A stretch of DNA of 64,000 bases, from positions 10,729,346-10,793,345 of the forward strand of contig OZ021725.1 in assembly GCA_963978545.1 (NCBI GenBank), read 5' to 3'. Shown piece by piece: positions 23,402 through 34,715 of this stretch. The notes beneath the pieces were generated by a model that was not told the DNA's origin, ran no database searches, and was given only the letters and a program-made list of their open reading frames with translations. Every line of letters starts with the position of its first letter. Position 1 is the first letter of the stretch. This DNA comes from Linyphia triangularis. Lineage: Eukaryota > Arthropoda > Arachnida > Araneae > Linyphiidae. Both the position numbers and the translations under genes were made by a program.

Positions 23402-24796
23402 TTACAAGTTCAATCTTTCAGGAATCTTAACAGCCCGTCCAGTTCTAGTGACGTGGCTAGGTTGATTCGCTGTAGCAACAGGCACATCTTCTTTAGGCAC
23501 CCATGATTCCAGTTTCATGTTTAATTTACTACCAGAGTTTAAAATATCCGAGTCTGCAGAAATTTCTAAAGGATATAATTTCTGGATAGGGCGGAGGAGA
23601 TTAGAATGGGTGGTTTGCACTCTGACCAACCTCACATTGCCATCCTTACCAGGTAGTAGCTCGACAACTCGTCCTAAAGGCCAATTTATTCTTTTGCTGT
23701 TGTCGGTTCCAACTAATACAATATCTCCCACTGATATGATATGGGGCTCTGCCTTTTTATTCTTCTGTACAAGAAGACCTAAATACTCTGATCGAAATCT
23801 GTTTCGGAGATCCTTTTGTAGAGCCTGCCGATACTTTAATCTTCGATTTAGGCTTTTCTGATCGACTGCATCAAGGTCTGGCACTCTCCATTCCGGTATG
23901 TTTTGTAGAAACATGGATGGTGAAAGGGGAACTGGATCTGCATTACTCTCTGAAATATATGTAAGAGGACGTGAGTTCATCAGTGATTCGCAGTCGCACA
24001 ACACTGTCAGAATGTCTTCTTGAGATAGAAGAGCTCGGCCTAAAACTCTTTTTAGCAGGTCTTTCATTATTCTAATGAGCCGCTCCCACCATCCACCCCA
24101 CTACGCAGCTGTCGGTGGATTGAACTTCCATTCAATGTTATTGATGGCTCCATGTTTCATAATTTTATTCCAGTCCAACATACGTAGACAGTTCGCGGCA
24201 CCGACGAAGTTACTACCGTTGTCGCAATAACATCTACCTCTTCTGGCCACAAATCTCCTTAATGCCATCAAAAAAACTTCTGTAGAAACATTGCTGACCA
24301 ACTCGAGATGTACAGCTCGATATATCGCGCAGGTAAAGATAAGTACCCATGCTTTCGTATTATCCTTCAGGTATAAGGGTCCAGCGGCATCCACCCCTGA
24401 AATCTGGAAGACTGCAGCATCCCTTACACAATTTTCTGGAAGCGGGGAAACTGTACTTTCGACCTTCCGAGAAGAGAATCTTGCACAGATAGCACAGCTC
24501 GAGATAATTTTCCTCACAGTTTTCTTGCCATTTAATATCCAGTATCTCTCTCGTAAGATATTTAACAACATTTGAACACCACAATGAGAGTTCTTCTCGT
24601 GATAAAAACGTATCAGTCTCTTAACAACTTCATGGTCAGCTGGTAGAAGAACAGGTTTTCTAAAGTCTTCTTCATCTTTTCTGTAAATAATTTGCGTCTT
24701 TACTCTAATAATGCAGTCATTATCCTTATATGTCGAGAGATTTTTCAGCTTTTTATTTTCCAACGCCACCAAAGATTCTTGCTGTATCATCTTCAA
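23402..24796 (-). pseudogene. BEL/Pao integrase and DUF5641 domain, with internal stop
   Basis: First part (24796-24101): HHCC zinc-binding region with FYHEKNSHCGVQML and CAICARF, then the core with SGVDAAGPL and CYCDNGSNF. A TAG stop follows NPPTAA, where family members have an aromatic residue, and the frame then continues WGGWWERLIR and LLKRVLGRAL to 23402. The end is a DUF5641-like domain with VGDIVLVG and NLLRPIQKLYPLEI. The DDE residues are still visible. The stretch before CYCDN appears shortened relative to relatives. The TAG is a single-base nonsense change. Confidence 0.88.
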
Positions 24797-24883
24797 TACT
24801 TTTAATTCTGCATTTCCATACTCCAGGGCTGAAATTTCTCCAAATGTTCTATCTTCTTTAACTGAAGAACAGTTATGAATGAA

Positions 24884-25774
24884 TCAACAAATCCAACAAA
24901 CCAGACGGATAATATGCGGATACTTTGAGAAGTATTCATAATACCAGTTTGCTTCAGAACGTTCCTCAACATTTGTGAGGGTAGTAGATTTTAACTTCTC
25001 TTTGAGAATCTCTTCTTCATTGATAATTTCTTCTATCCCTACATGACTCCAACTATTCCTGGATTCTTTCAGCCAGAGTGGACCCTTCCACCATGAGAGG
25101 TTCAATAGTTGCTTTGCATTACATCCTCTCGATGGTAGATCTCCAGGATTCATTTCACCAGGTACATGGTGCCATGAGGAGGGACTACTCAGTTTCTTTA
25201 TTTCTTGCACTCTATTTCTAACAAAAACCGACCAGTTTTCTTCTCGAGATATCCATGCGAGCACTGTCGTCGAGTTACTCCAGTAATGACATTTTACTTC
25301 TTCCCATCCCAGGGCATCTATCACCGACTTCGTCAATCGAGCTCCCACTAAAGCAGCTAAAAGCTCCAACCGAGGAATAGTTCCACCCTTGAGAGGTGCA
25401 ATGCGAGATTTTGATGCAAGAAGTACTAACTCTGTCTTATTTTCAGTTTCAATTCTCAAGAAAACTACAGCGGCAAAGGCATCTTTACTGGCATCACAAA
25501 AACAGTGTATTTCACAATTTTCCAATTTCTCGTGATCGCTTTTAATATACCTGGGTATATGTATTTCTTCTAAGAACTTTAATTCTTCAAACCACTGAAA
25601 GAACTTATTTCTTATGTCTCCTGCGATTTCTTCATCCCAACCGATTCCTTTTCTACAAGCTTCTCGCAATATTAATTTAGGACAAAGCATCACCGGCGAA
25701 GAATAACCAACTGGATCATAAACTTTATGGGCGACTGACAAAATCATTCGTTTGGTGAGACAATGAAAATTCAC
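24884..25774 (-). pseudogene. BEL/Pao RT tail and RNase H region
   Basis: AHKVYDPVGYSSPV marks the connection region and CFCDASKDAFAAVV the first RNase H aspartate motif. PRLELLAALVGARL and HVPGEMNPGDLPSRGC are family hallmarks. The motif normally YWTDSTT reads YWSNSTT here, so a catalytic aspartate has become asparagine. A frame change near 25780 separates it from the RT palm. Confidence 0.88.
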
Positions 25775-25793
25775 TTCCTTTTACCAATTCATA

Positions 25794-26335
25794 TTAATTT
25801 TCAATGTGTCTTCTTGACGATTCCAAATCAGCCCAACTAATGGGAGTTTCAGGGGATTCACCTGCTTTGAATTTTTCTCTAGAGTTTTCCCAACTTCTGA
25901 GATCAAATCCTCCTTTAAGCATTACTTCTTTGGATTCCACCACAAAATTCTTTAATTCTTCTTCACTATTAACACAAGCCACCACATTATCGACGTAAAA
26001 ACTTTTAAGAAGCTTCTCCTTAAAATCAGATTCTAAGTCTTCTGAACAGTTCACATGATGTTCTATGACTGCTCCCAAAAGAAAAGGACTACATTTTACT
26101 CCAAACACTACTCTGGTATGGCGAAATACTTGGAGTTTCTTTTCTTCTCTGCTCTCCCACCATAGGAATCTCAGGAAGTCTCTATCGGCTTGACACACGC
26201 TGATCTGTAAAAAGGCCTTCTTAATGTCAGCTGCTACACCAATCTTTCGCTCCCTGAATCTCAGCAGAATATCTGGAATTAACTCGATAAAATTAGGCCC
26301 ACGTTCTAAGCACTGGTTTAGAGAAGGGTGATTAT
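25794..26335 (-). pseudogene. BEL/Pao reverse transcriptase palm
   Basis: Hallmarks in order: NQCLERGPNFIELIPDIL, VAADIKKAFLQI (first catalytic aspartate) and SPFLLGAVIEHH. The active-site box is normally YVDD but reads FYVDNVV, so a metal-binding aspartate is replaced by asparagine. The frame enters from the TSD of the hAT-like insertion and continues upstream at 28813-28908, showing that the insertion came after the gene. Confidence 0.88.
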
Positions 26336-28812
26336 TAGGGTGGTTCAAAAATATATGAGTAAAAGTTTTTTTTTTACCTAGAGACCAGGACACCCCCTCA
26401 TTTTTTTACATCTACCCATACAAATGTTATAGCAAAATTTCAGAATCCTACTCCAATTAAAAGATGGCGCTCAATGAACAGTAAAATTTTGCATTTTGTG
26501 CGTTTTGGGGTATTTGTAGTGGATTTGGTAATAAGTATAATTGAAAGCAATTTCCTTAAAGAAAGTTTTTATCTATACCATAATTAAAAAATGTTAAATA
26601 AGTTAGTAAAAGTTTATGAAATAATTAAACTGTGGCGGGCTTTACCCCTGCTCACAAACGCTCGTTAATCCCCCCGTGCTACACTCCATTATCTTTTGAA
26701 ATTCTGATAAAATTGTCCCTATAAATTAGGCGGTATAAAATCCTGAAAAACATTCAAAATAAGCTATTAATACACCTAAATATGAAATGAATAATTAGTG
26801 TGGTGTTATGTAGATCAGTAGTGGTGTTTATTTCATCATTTAACCAAGCATTACAGTACCACTTGGCTACATTTTTTGTAAGCCGAAAATGATTGATCTG
26901 AAATTATCTAAATTCCAAAATATGATTTCAAATCATAAAATTCTCACTCAATAAATAGTGGACTAGCAAGTATAAATAGTTTCTAAGTTTCAGCTCTATT
27001 CAAAGTTTCTAAATGTATAGCTGTACTTAATGAACATTTTCAAATGACACTCAATCTCCTACCAAGAACAACATCTAATTGAAATCAATCGAATAAATAA
27101 TAACATCTAAAAAATATGGGTTGGGTATGGAAATTGTAAACAACATAAATCCTGTAGATGGTGCCATTCAGATTATCGTAACCCACTGTCATTGTAGAGA
27201 CATGTTCGATAACGAAATATTGAAAAATTACCATATCAAGAGTTCTTTTTGTGAGTAAAAAGTAAATATCAAGAGTTCTTTTTGTTACAAATTCTCAAAG
27301 ACTCGCATTATCTTTCAACATTTTTAATAGCTCGCACTCTTTTATATTTCTGGAATCTTTTGAGTTATTCATATTTGAAATACTTTAAAATTTTTCCTTT
27401 GTTGTAATTCTGTGTGAAAATATGGCCTAACCAACCAATTCATTTCAAAGATACCACATAAGCTTTTTCAAAACAGCGGCAATTCCAATTTTAAAATCCA
27501 TTATCTTATACTTTTTAAAGTTTTTTCACAAGTTCAGGTCACCACCAGAAGCAAGTGGGGCTTCTATCCATGTCTTTACTGTACAAAAAAGCATTGAACA
27601 GAACAAATAGCTGGAGCTGCATTTCTTCTCTCTATTAGTTATACGGAAACCCTCTTGCTGGTCTCTGAATAGATGGATTTAAAAATGTACAGGAGTTTAG
27701 CTATCCACTGTGCGTAATGAATTGATGAAACTGCTCTGCAATTGATTTTCTCTGGTATATTGCCCAAAACGATTACTGTCAACTCGATTACTTCTTTGTA
27801 ATCGTCTCTAGCTATTATAGATTTATACACAGATGAAAGAAGGGCTACAGTTGAAACTTGAAACTTCTTAACGTCTTTTTTCAGTTCTAAATCCTAAAAA
27901 TTTATCTGTGTCATTCTTTTTCAAACGGCTTTAAGTCTGTTGAAGAGAGAAACCTCTGTTAAACATGATGGTCCATAGCACAACTAAAATAACTTTGCTA
28001 ATATTAATTACATGACATGGTGTCAGCAGGCTACCCACAATAGTTCATATCCGATTTTTTCTCCAAATTAATGCATGCCTCTTATACACAAGCAATAGTC
28101 ATACCCGTAGTATCAAAACTTTGTCCAAATTTAATTCTCAACTTGCCATTGTCTAGCATAAAAACAGTTTTTTGAAATATATTTCGCTGTTCTTCCACCA
28201 CTCAACTTTGAGACACTAAGAAGTTTTTCAATACCATCTCTCGAAACATATAAAGACAAACGATCAATCTTTCTTAATCCAAAAGATTTTAGCAGAAGTT
28301 TTCCTTTCCAATGAAGGGCTATAGGACAGTCAGATTTGAATTTATCCATTGCTTAAATCAGCGTATTCTTTTCTAGTTTTTTTGTTTTGTTTTGTTTGTT
28401 TGTTGTTTTGATTTTTGACCCCTCTTTAAAGAGGAAACGTTTGAGGAACATGCCCCAAAGCTGCGATTACTGGAACAATCAAACGAAATGCTTCACGATC
28501 ACGATCATACATTGTTTTTGATAATATGGATGTTGCCAGATACAGTAGATAACTGTTGCCAAACTATATTACATGTATTTAAAACCCATAAAAACATTTT
28601 TTTGTAAAAATGTAGCCATGCGTTCTTATCAGCATAAAACTCGAAAATTATGCGAAATTACAAAAAAGTAAAAAATGAATGGTCATTGAGCGCCACCTTT
28701 TTATAGGAGTAGGAAGCTAAGAATTTAGGAGAATAATACTATGAGTAAATGTAAAAAAAAATAGGGGATGTCTTGGTCTGTAGCTGAAAAAAAAGTTTTT
28801 TGAACCACCCTA
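26336..28812 (-). mobile_element. hAT-like DNA transposon with 8-bp TSD, inside BEL RT
   Basis: Terminal inverted repeats TAGGGTGGTTCAAAA and TTTTGAACCACCCTA, with imperfect similarity extending about 150 bp inward (both ends share a GGCGCTCAATGA block). TSD GTGATTAT at 26328-26335 and 28813-28820. Removing it restores the BEL frame. It carries a decayed transposase. The superfamily is assigned only from the 8-bp TSD and could differ. Confidence 0.88.
27639..28349 (-). pseudogene. Decayed transposase of the 26.3-28.8 kb element
   Basis: The N-terminal piece (28349-28131) has CPIALHWKGKLL, KIDRLSLYVS and IEKLLSVSKL. A following SFDTT near 28108 corresponds to a conserved FDTT motif. The C-terminal piece (27830-27639) has DDYKEVIELTVIVLGNIP and IHYAQWIAKLLYIFK. 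These fragments, in the right order, resemble a large family of uncharacterised arthropod and cnidarian transposon proteins that I recall. Several stops and frame changes lie between them. Confidence 0.6.
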
Positions 28813-29039
28813 GTGATTATGCATTCTTGCTGATGCATCAAAAACAGGGCGAATGGGCGTGGTACTACTGCTTTCTTTTAGTACGGGTCGATGAGGCAAG
28901 TAATTACCATAAGAATCATAGGTGTCAACTTTTCAAAAAACATGGGGGGGCGAGTTTTGACTGAAGATGAAATTTTTCGAAAAATTATCGAAATCTATTA
29001 ATTTTTCGAAAATCTAGGTATGACGCAACTTCTCATATA

Positions 29040-30159
29040 CAGTAAAAGCCCGATTATCCGGCATTCAATCAACCGGAATTTTTTAAAAATCGAGTTTGGC
29101 GAGAAAATTGGCATTATTTCGCCAAAAAACGGCGATAAGTCGCCAATTTTTTTTTTTTTTTTTAATTTTATTTCAGATTTCGAAGTTGAGTGTTTTTTCT
29201 CTCTTTATTTTGATGGTTTTTAATTTGTAATGGCGAAATAGCTGAATTTGCACTGATTAGAAATGAATGTATTATTTTAAAAAGTGATTTTTTTTAATTC
29301 CGGTTTATCCGGAATGCCGAAGTTCTTATTCAAACAACTGTGAATTCTCAGCAAAAAACCTTAATATTCTTAATGGAAAATGTTTTTTCCGGAATATATC
29401 CGGAAAAATAAATATACTGTGGTTATTTGCCGAATCTATAAACAAATCTAGCTTGTTTCAATTGTATAAGAAAGAGGATTTCGTAATCGAAATTCCATAT
29501 CCACAGAATCGGGAAAACATTCTCCAGTAGATAATTTGGTTTATCCGGAATTCTTATATATATATATATAAAATAAAAAATACACATTTTGCATCTATTT
29601 ATCTTGCATCGTTTATTGCATAAAAATTTATATTCGTTTCCGGAATATGTGTAATTTGTATGTGCGGAATCTATAAATCTATGGACTACATTTATTGTAA
29701 TTATAACAAAGAAAGGTGATTTTCCACTTGAAATTACGTTTTCAACCGCATCCGGCAAAGAGTAATTAGGAAATTCAAAATTTGTTAATGGTTTGACCAA
29801 AATTCGGATAAAATTAATCATTCGGTGTGTAGGCTAGATCTACATATGGAACATATGCATTTCACAAAATTTAAAATCGTGTATAACGGATAACATTCTA
29901 TTCCATGCAGTATCGATGCATCCATAATTCATTTATACCCGCGATTTCATTTGTAAATTTTCAACCGCATCCGGAAAATGTGCAATTCGGCCGAATTCAA
30001 CTATTCTAAACATTTTATTCTTTTATCACAAAATATCAGTTTCTCATGATCAATTAGAATAAAACCTAATTGCATCCATTTAAATGTATTTCCCCCTATA
30101 ATCCCAATCAAAGTTTCGATTTGTAAGCTAGTCAACCATTTTGTACACAGACGGTAAAT

Positions 30160-30195
<36 letters not shown>

Positions 30196-30958
30196 TGCAA
30201 CAAGTATGGGTTATATTTTATTGTATACTATTAACGTGTTTTGCAATCAATTAAAAAATAAATCTGTTTCGTTGTAATTTTATTTTAATAATATTTATTT
30301 TTAGATTAGCCGACAACCATACAATCAAATTCAAAACTTAATAGTCCGTAAATTATCCGGAATTTCGCGGCGATTAGCAATACAAAATTCTTGTATTCCT
30401 TTTTTCTATACAACATAATAGTCCATCTTTGAATACGAAGGTCGTCTTCCCGAGAGTTTTGGGTATAAAGTAGGTTGTGTGTGGGGAGGGGGGAAGACAA
30501 TGGAATCACCGGGGTTTCCAAATACAAAAGCTACTTTTCCAGAATTCTCGGAATCTGACCGTGAAAACGCACACAAGAAAACTTCCTCTCCGGAACTGAA
30601 ATAGCGATAGTCCACTTTGTTCGCCCGGTAACCCTAAAATATAGGTTCGGTTAGAATCGGTACAATCAAGAGACCTCTCTCTTTTTTTTTACGGAATTTC
30701 TGATATGAAAATTATTTAATTTTGGTAACATATTTCAAACTATTGCCGATTATAAGGGTAAAATATAACATTATTTTAACTAAAAAAGCTAAGTAAAGTA
30801 GAATAATTTTTAGATTTTCCGGTTGTGACGATTTTAATGTTTAGGTACCATTTACCGTTTAAATTTGGCGAAAAAACCTCTACATTCAATTAACCGGAAA
30901 ATTCGGTTATCCGGAAATCTTAATTTCCCGGCGATTCCGGATAATCGGGCTTTTACTG
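29040..30958. mobile_element. pogo/Tigger-like element (1.9 kb), non-coding
   Basis: Terminal repeats CAGTAAAAGCCCGATTATCC and the exact complement, flanked by TA. The ends resemble Tigger termini. Internally TTTATCCGGAAT-type motifs recur many times in both orientations. No DDE transposase was found; a 132-residue minus-strand frame at 29423-29821 is unassigned and seems to be repeat-derived. It depends on a related element's transposase. Confidence 0.85.
30161..30194. repeat. Poly-T tract, 34 bp
   Basis: An uninterrupted T run inside the pogo-like element. Confidence 0.85.
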
Positions 30959-31121
30959 TAATACCAACAATAAACAGTTATTATAATTTATTTGGAGAAT
31001 GGAGGGGAAAAAAGGAGATAGTGTTACAAGAATCAGGGTAGGCAGCCCCCCCCCCCCAGAATTTAAAAGTGGGGAGGCCAGCCCCCTCTGCCCCCCCGTA
31101 CTTTACGCCTATGATAAGAAT

Positions 31122-32350
31122 CTACCTCAGCTGCAGGGACTACTTCTATTATTCCTTCTTTCAACCATCCTTGCAAAACGTTTTCGTAATCTTTATACAG
31201 GTGATTGGAAACAAATTTAGAAGTTGTAATTTCCAACCGTTTTTTAGCTAAGTCGAAATTATTAGGTAACGGAGAACAGCCTTCACTCCATGGCAACTGA
31301 ACTTCACATCGACCTTTCTCATTGAAACGAACAGTTTCTTGAAAATGCTTCTTTGTAATAAAATCCTGTTCCCTCTGAGATTTCTTTTCAATGGGATCTT
31401 TAATTCCAATTAAATCCAGTCCCCATAGATCAGCTAAATCTGCCTCCTTCACAAATAGATTTGTCACCGTCATGGCCAAATTATCAGCTCTAATGTTGCT
31501 TCGAGGAACTTTTCCCATCAAAGTCCATCCCAGATAAGTTTCTATTGCTACCAATCCAGAAGACAACACTTCTTGGCGACCAGTAAACAATTTGCCCATT
31601 ATATCAGCTCCGATGAGAATTTCGATTGGATCGCTGGTGTTACCAATATCTGTCAAAACAATGTTTTTTTCTTGCAGCTCTTTAAGCCACGAACCTTTTC
31701 CAACAGGAGGAATATTATTGCATATGACATCTTGGTCCAAAACTTCCAAATTGCACTTGAACTGATTGTCCAAATTCTTCAATTTTATTTAAAAACAGTC
31801 ATGTTTATATTCCTTCGTTGAAACACCTCCAAATAACACATGTGTCACACTTTCTTGCCTAATCGGTGAGTATTGCATCTTCTTTGCTACATCTTTCAAA
31901 ATGTATGACCTTTGTGATCCGCTGTCCAATAAAAGACGGACACTCTTTTCTTGGCCATCAGAAATAAGTTGGGATTTCAGAGTTTGCAAAAACACCTTTG
32001 GATTCGTGCTCATATTTGAAAGGTTGACTTCATTCTCGGTCACATTTTCTTCTGCCTTTGGCGTATTTTGTACCTCCAGCTTTTCACACATTAGTGGAAC
32101 GTGTTTCTTCCCACATATCAAACACTTTAAAAATACTCTACAATTCTTAGCGTTATGACCAGGCGTAAGATATGCAAAACAGCAGCGCTTGGCTTTTAAA
32201 ACATTCTGCTTGGCGATAATGCTCATTTTTTGAGCAGAAAAGCATTCGGAGCTCCTGTGTTTTCCCTCACAAAAAATGCATTTATTTCTTACTTCAGAGG
32301 TTGTTGACAGCAAACCAGCTGCAGTTGATGTTTTATTTCTAAACAAGTCA
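31122..32350 (-). pseudogene. BEL/Pao zinc knuckle, DUF1758 protease and RT N-terminus
   Basis: A cysteine-rich nucleic-acid-binding part comes first (CIFCEGKHRSSEC, then CLICGKKH). The aspartic protease motif LLLDSGSQRSYI is intact. An in-frame TAA at 31789 interrupts just after EYKHDCF, and the frame then goes on with the protease C-terminal hallmark LIGADIMGKLFTG. The RT N-terminus follows (YENVLQGWLKEGIIEVV), and the frame stops being BEL at the MITE TSD. Confidence 0.88.
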
Positions 32351-33297
32351 GATTCATACTTTTTATTTTTGTTAACTCGAGGGAGTTCATTTTTTGCAAT
32401 CCAAAACCCGCCATCGCAAGGCCGATTCTTTCTTCGCCTTCTACTTCTGACTTTAGAAATGACATCAGGTCAGTGAGACGCTCTTTGGCTTCTTTTCCTG
32501 AAGAAATTGAGCTCCTATTCCATGCTTTTAGAAAGTCCTCAGGAAAACATGATTCCACCATAGGACACAAAATCGAGGCACATTTTTCAGTTGTAACTCC
32601 TTAATGAATCCAGTGCACGCAGATATGACTCAAGCTTATCGTATAATGAGGTTGGCGAAAACTTCTGTTTGCTCTGGACAAATATAATAAGCTTTAAAAG
32701 CTCCCGGACGTATACCTCAACAAGAAGCTCTTCCCTGCCGAACCGTGATTTTAAACTTTCAATCGCTTGCGAGTAATTTGCGCTTGTTGGCGGGAAACTC
32801 TCTACGACTTCTCTTGCCCTGGTCCCCGGAACGGTAGCTTGTATTAGGTATTGAAACTTGTCTTCTGGCGCAATATCTTCATCTTTATCAATACGTTCAA
32901 ACTGACTCCAAAAACGGAAGCCACTCCTTAATATCATCGCCAAATCGACGAAATTCCAATTTAGGTAACGTGAATTTTCTCTTAGAATTCCCGATTTCCG
33001 GTTGAATTTCACTTTGGAAAGGTCCCTGGGCACGAACTCTCGCCAATTCCAGCTCATGTTCCATCCTGGCTTTCTCTAAATCGTAATTCCTTTCTTGTTC
33101 ACGATTAATTCTTTCTCGTTCTTGTTCTTCTCGAATTTTTCTTTCAGAAATAATACTCTCCAAAATGTCCTTGGTGAAACCCGGATCCTTTTTATACTCT
33201 TCGCTGCTAAGAATAATGTACTTTATCTCAGCCATTTTAGCATTGGGCGAAACATTTTCGCCGATTTCTTCCGCAACGGCTTTCAGATCTTTTTTGA
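32351..33297 (-). pseudogene. BEL/Pao gag, frameshifted
   Basis: The N-terminal part has MAEIKYIILSSEEYKKDP and a long charged helix (EEQERERINREQERNYDL), probably a coiled coil. An in-frame extension upstream of that Met (KKDLKAVAEEIGENVSP) lacks a start. The frame shifts near 32940 into the DUF1759 part with DKFQYLIQATVPG and AIESLKSRFGREELL. Another shift near 32590 gives SCFPEDFLKAWNR, and a third near 32350 leads into the zinc knuckle. Role: particle formation and RNA binding in BEL elements. Confidence 0.85.
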
Positions 33298-33335
33298 AAC
33301 CTTTAACTTGACTAAACGTATTCCTATTTATCTTG

Positions 33336-33352
33336 TCCTGTCACGGACGCCA
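33336..33352 (-). promoter_or_regulatory. Primer-binding site of BEL/Pao element 2
   Basis: Minus-strand TGGCGTCCGTGACAGGA lies five bases inside the 5' LTR end (TTTTACA), where the tRNA primer site is expected, and starts with TGG. The donor tRNA is not identified. Confidence 0.65.
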
Positions 33353-33356
33353 AAAA

Positions 33357-34061
33357 TGTAAAATAACTTGTGGCGACATCAAATAACAGATCAAACTTCT
33401 GTGCACAGGAGTACTCTTTTGCACAGGGGTAAAGTATCTATTCCGAGACATCATGGTCCTCGGTTCAAACCCCGTTCGTCGCCCATTGAAAGCTGTATAC
33501 GCTTTATTGGTGACTGGACTAAAAATGATTCATGCTGCCATCTATCGGTGCTTCTGAAAAGGAGTCATTTCATCGCAACCAGCCAACACTCACACAACGA
33601 TGCAACAAGCATCTCAAAAACCTCCAACTCCGATCAGACATTGATCAACAGCATCGCTCCTTCGTCACTGGGAGGGGGCTATATGTGGCGACATCAAATA
33701 ACAGATTAAACTTCTGTGCACAGGAGTACTCTTTTGCACAGGGGTAAAGTATCTATTCCGAGACATCATGGTCCTCGGTTCAAACCCCGTTCGTCGCCCA
33801 TTGAAAGCTGTATACGCTTTAAACTCAACGATAACTTAAATATTAGAATTTGCAGTAGATAATTACCTGTTTTCTGCTTCTAATTAAAAAAAAAAAAAAA
33901 AACACGGACGCCATAACAACCGTTGAGTTTTACAATTTCCTTTCGTTTATTTACAAAAACCATTGAAAAAGATAGAAACTGAAAAGCTAAATTAAATTAT
34001 TATTACTATTGCCACAAGATAGAAACTAAAAAACTGAATTAAATTATTATGACACTTAACA
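33357..34061 (-). repeat. 5' LTR of BEL/Pao element 2, split by a TRIM-like insertion
   Basis: Two parts (33357-33368 and 33822-34061) together match the 3' LTR at 23057-23300, apart from an expanded A tract near 33885-33902 and a dozen or so substitutions. The split is at AACT, which is duplicated on both sides of the insertion. Confidence 0.9.
33369..33821 (+). mobile_element. TRIM-like miniature LTR element (453 bp)
   Basis: Two 138-bp direct repeats (33369-33506 and 33684-33821) begin TGTGGCGACATC and end TACGCTTTA, and by my reading differ at one base. The target duplication AACT is at 33365-33368 and 33822-33825. Directly after the first repeat comes TTGGTGACTGGAC, a possible primer-binding site. 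Directly before the second is GGGAGGGGGC, a polypurine tract. The 177-bp middle has no gene. These are the defining parts of a terminal-repeat retrotransposon in miniature. The repeats also carry GGTTCAAACCC, a good Pol III B box. A tandem SINE dimer is the alternative. Confidence 0.8.
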
Positions 34062-34311
34062 ATGTAGTCAATAATACAAGTAATTAATGTATTCAATAAT
34101 ACAAGTAGCAATGATTAATTTAAATATGTATACATAATATTATTTCATAGGGATCTATTACATCTTAATTTCCTTTAAACTTTATTTGTAAAATAAAAGT
34201 TTATTTTTTAAAAAAATAGAAAAGTGCTCCATGTTTATATAAATTCTCTTAAAACAAATTTTTTCTTTTAAATGACATAAATTATAAAAATTTCAGAGAA
34301 AAAAATTTCAT

Positions 34312-34497
34312 TCAACAAATTGACTTTTCTCCAGTGTGAGTGAGGAGGTGCATTCTGAGGTCTCCCTTTAGCGAAAATGAACTGGCGCACATCTCACAAG
34401 AATGGGGCTTTTCTCCAGTGTGAGTGAGGAGGTGCGTTCTGAGGTCATGCTTCTGCGAAAATGATTTGGCATACATCTCACAAGAATGGGGCTTTTC
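34312..34497 (-). pseudogene. C-terminal two fingers of the interrupted C2H2 gene
   Basis: This is the 3' end of the finger array at 38757-39964, cut off by the P-like element. It reads EKPHSCEMYAKSFSQKHDL then EKPHSCEMCASSFSLKGDL, and ends GEKSIC and a stop. In the first finger the second cysteine is tyrosine, so that finger cannot bind zinc normally. The codons GAAAAGCC (linker EKP) are the duplicated target. Removing the insertion fuses this to the upstream array in frame. On its own it has no promoter or start. Confidence 0.88.
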
Positions 34498-34715
34498 CGT
34501 AACCTCCGAAACTAACAAGGCCTGTGGACCACGTGACATGAAGCGAGTGACGTCACCTATCGTCGATCCAGATCGCCAGCCCACCAATCCACTAAGTTAT
34601 ACCCAGTAGATTAGAAGATTAAGATTGCTTTCGCGCAACGCTTATGTTCACGTCTTTGTAATGCTTCGTTCTGTCAAATTTTATTTTATATTTCTACAAA
34701 AATGACTCAATAGTG

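Larger units (their letters stand above)
28917..31113. mobile_element. hAT-type MITE, itself split by a pogo element
   Basis: Ends CATAGGTGTCAAC and (complement) CATAGGCGTAAAG with G-rich subterminal stretches. TSD ATAAGAAT at 28909-28916 and 31114-31121. Without the pogo insertion it is about 276 bp and has no gene, so it is a MITE. The BEL reading frame resumes exactly across the TSD: the EVDSY codons on the right continue into GNYLPHRP on the left. Confidence 0.88.
23057..34061 (-). mobile_element. BEL/Pao LTR retrotransposon, 11 kb with nested insertions
   Basis: LTRs lie at 23057-23300 (3') and 33357-34061 (5', interrupted by the TRIM-like element), both TGTTAAG to TTTTACA on the minus strand. 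The target duplication ATGTA is at 23052-23056 and 34062-34066. The parts run gag, zinc knuckle, DUF1758-type protease, RT, RNase H, integrase, DUF5641. Inserted later are a hAT-like element (26336-28812), a hAT-type MITE (28917-31113) with a pogo element inside, and the TRIM (33369-33821). Subtracting these leaves about 5.9 kb, a normal BEL size. The LTRs differ at a dozen or more sites, and coding is broken in several places, so it is an old, dead copy. Confidence 0.93.
22238..34311 (-). other. 3' flank of the zinc-finger gene, interrupted by insertions
   Basis: Three pieces (22238-22275, 22838-23056, 34067-34311) line up in order with the uninterrupted block at 6783-7240 and lead directly into the zinc-finger stop codon near 34312. 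The first gap is a solo LTR, the second a BEL/Pao element. It is inferred to be the 3' UTR or downstream flank. Confidence 0.65.

Noticed and set aside
23057..34061. Active BEL/Pao element
   Set aside because: Diverged LTRs, several stops and frameshifts, lost catalytic residues and four inserted elements rule this out.
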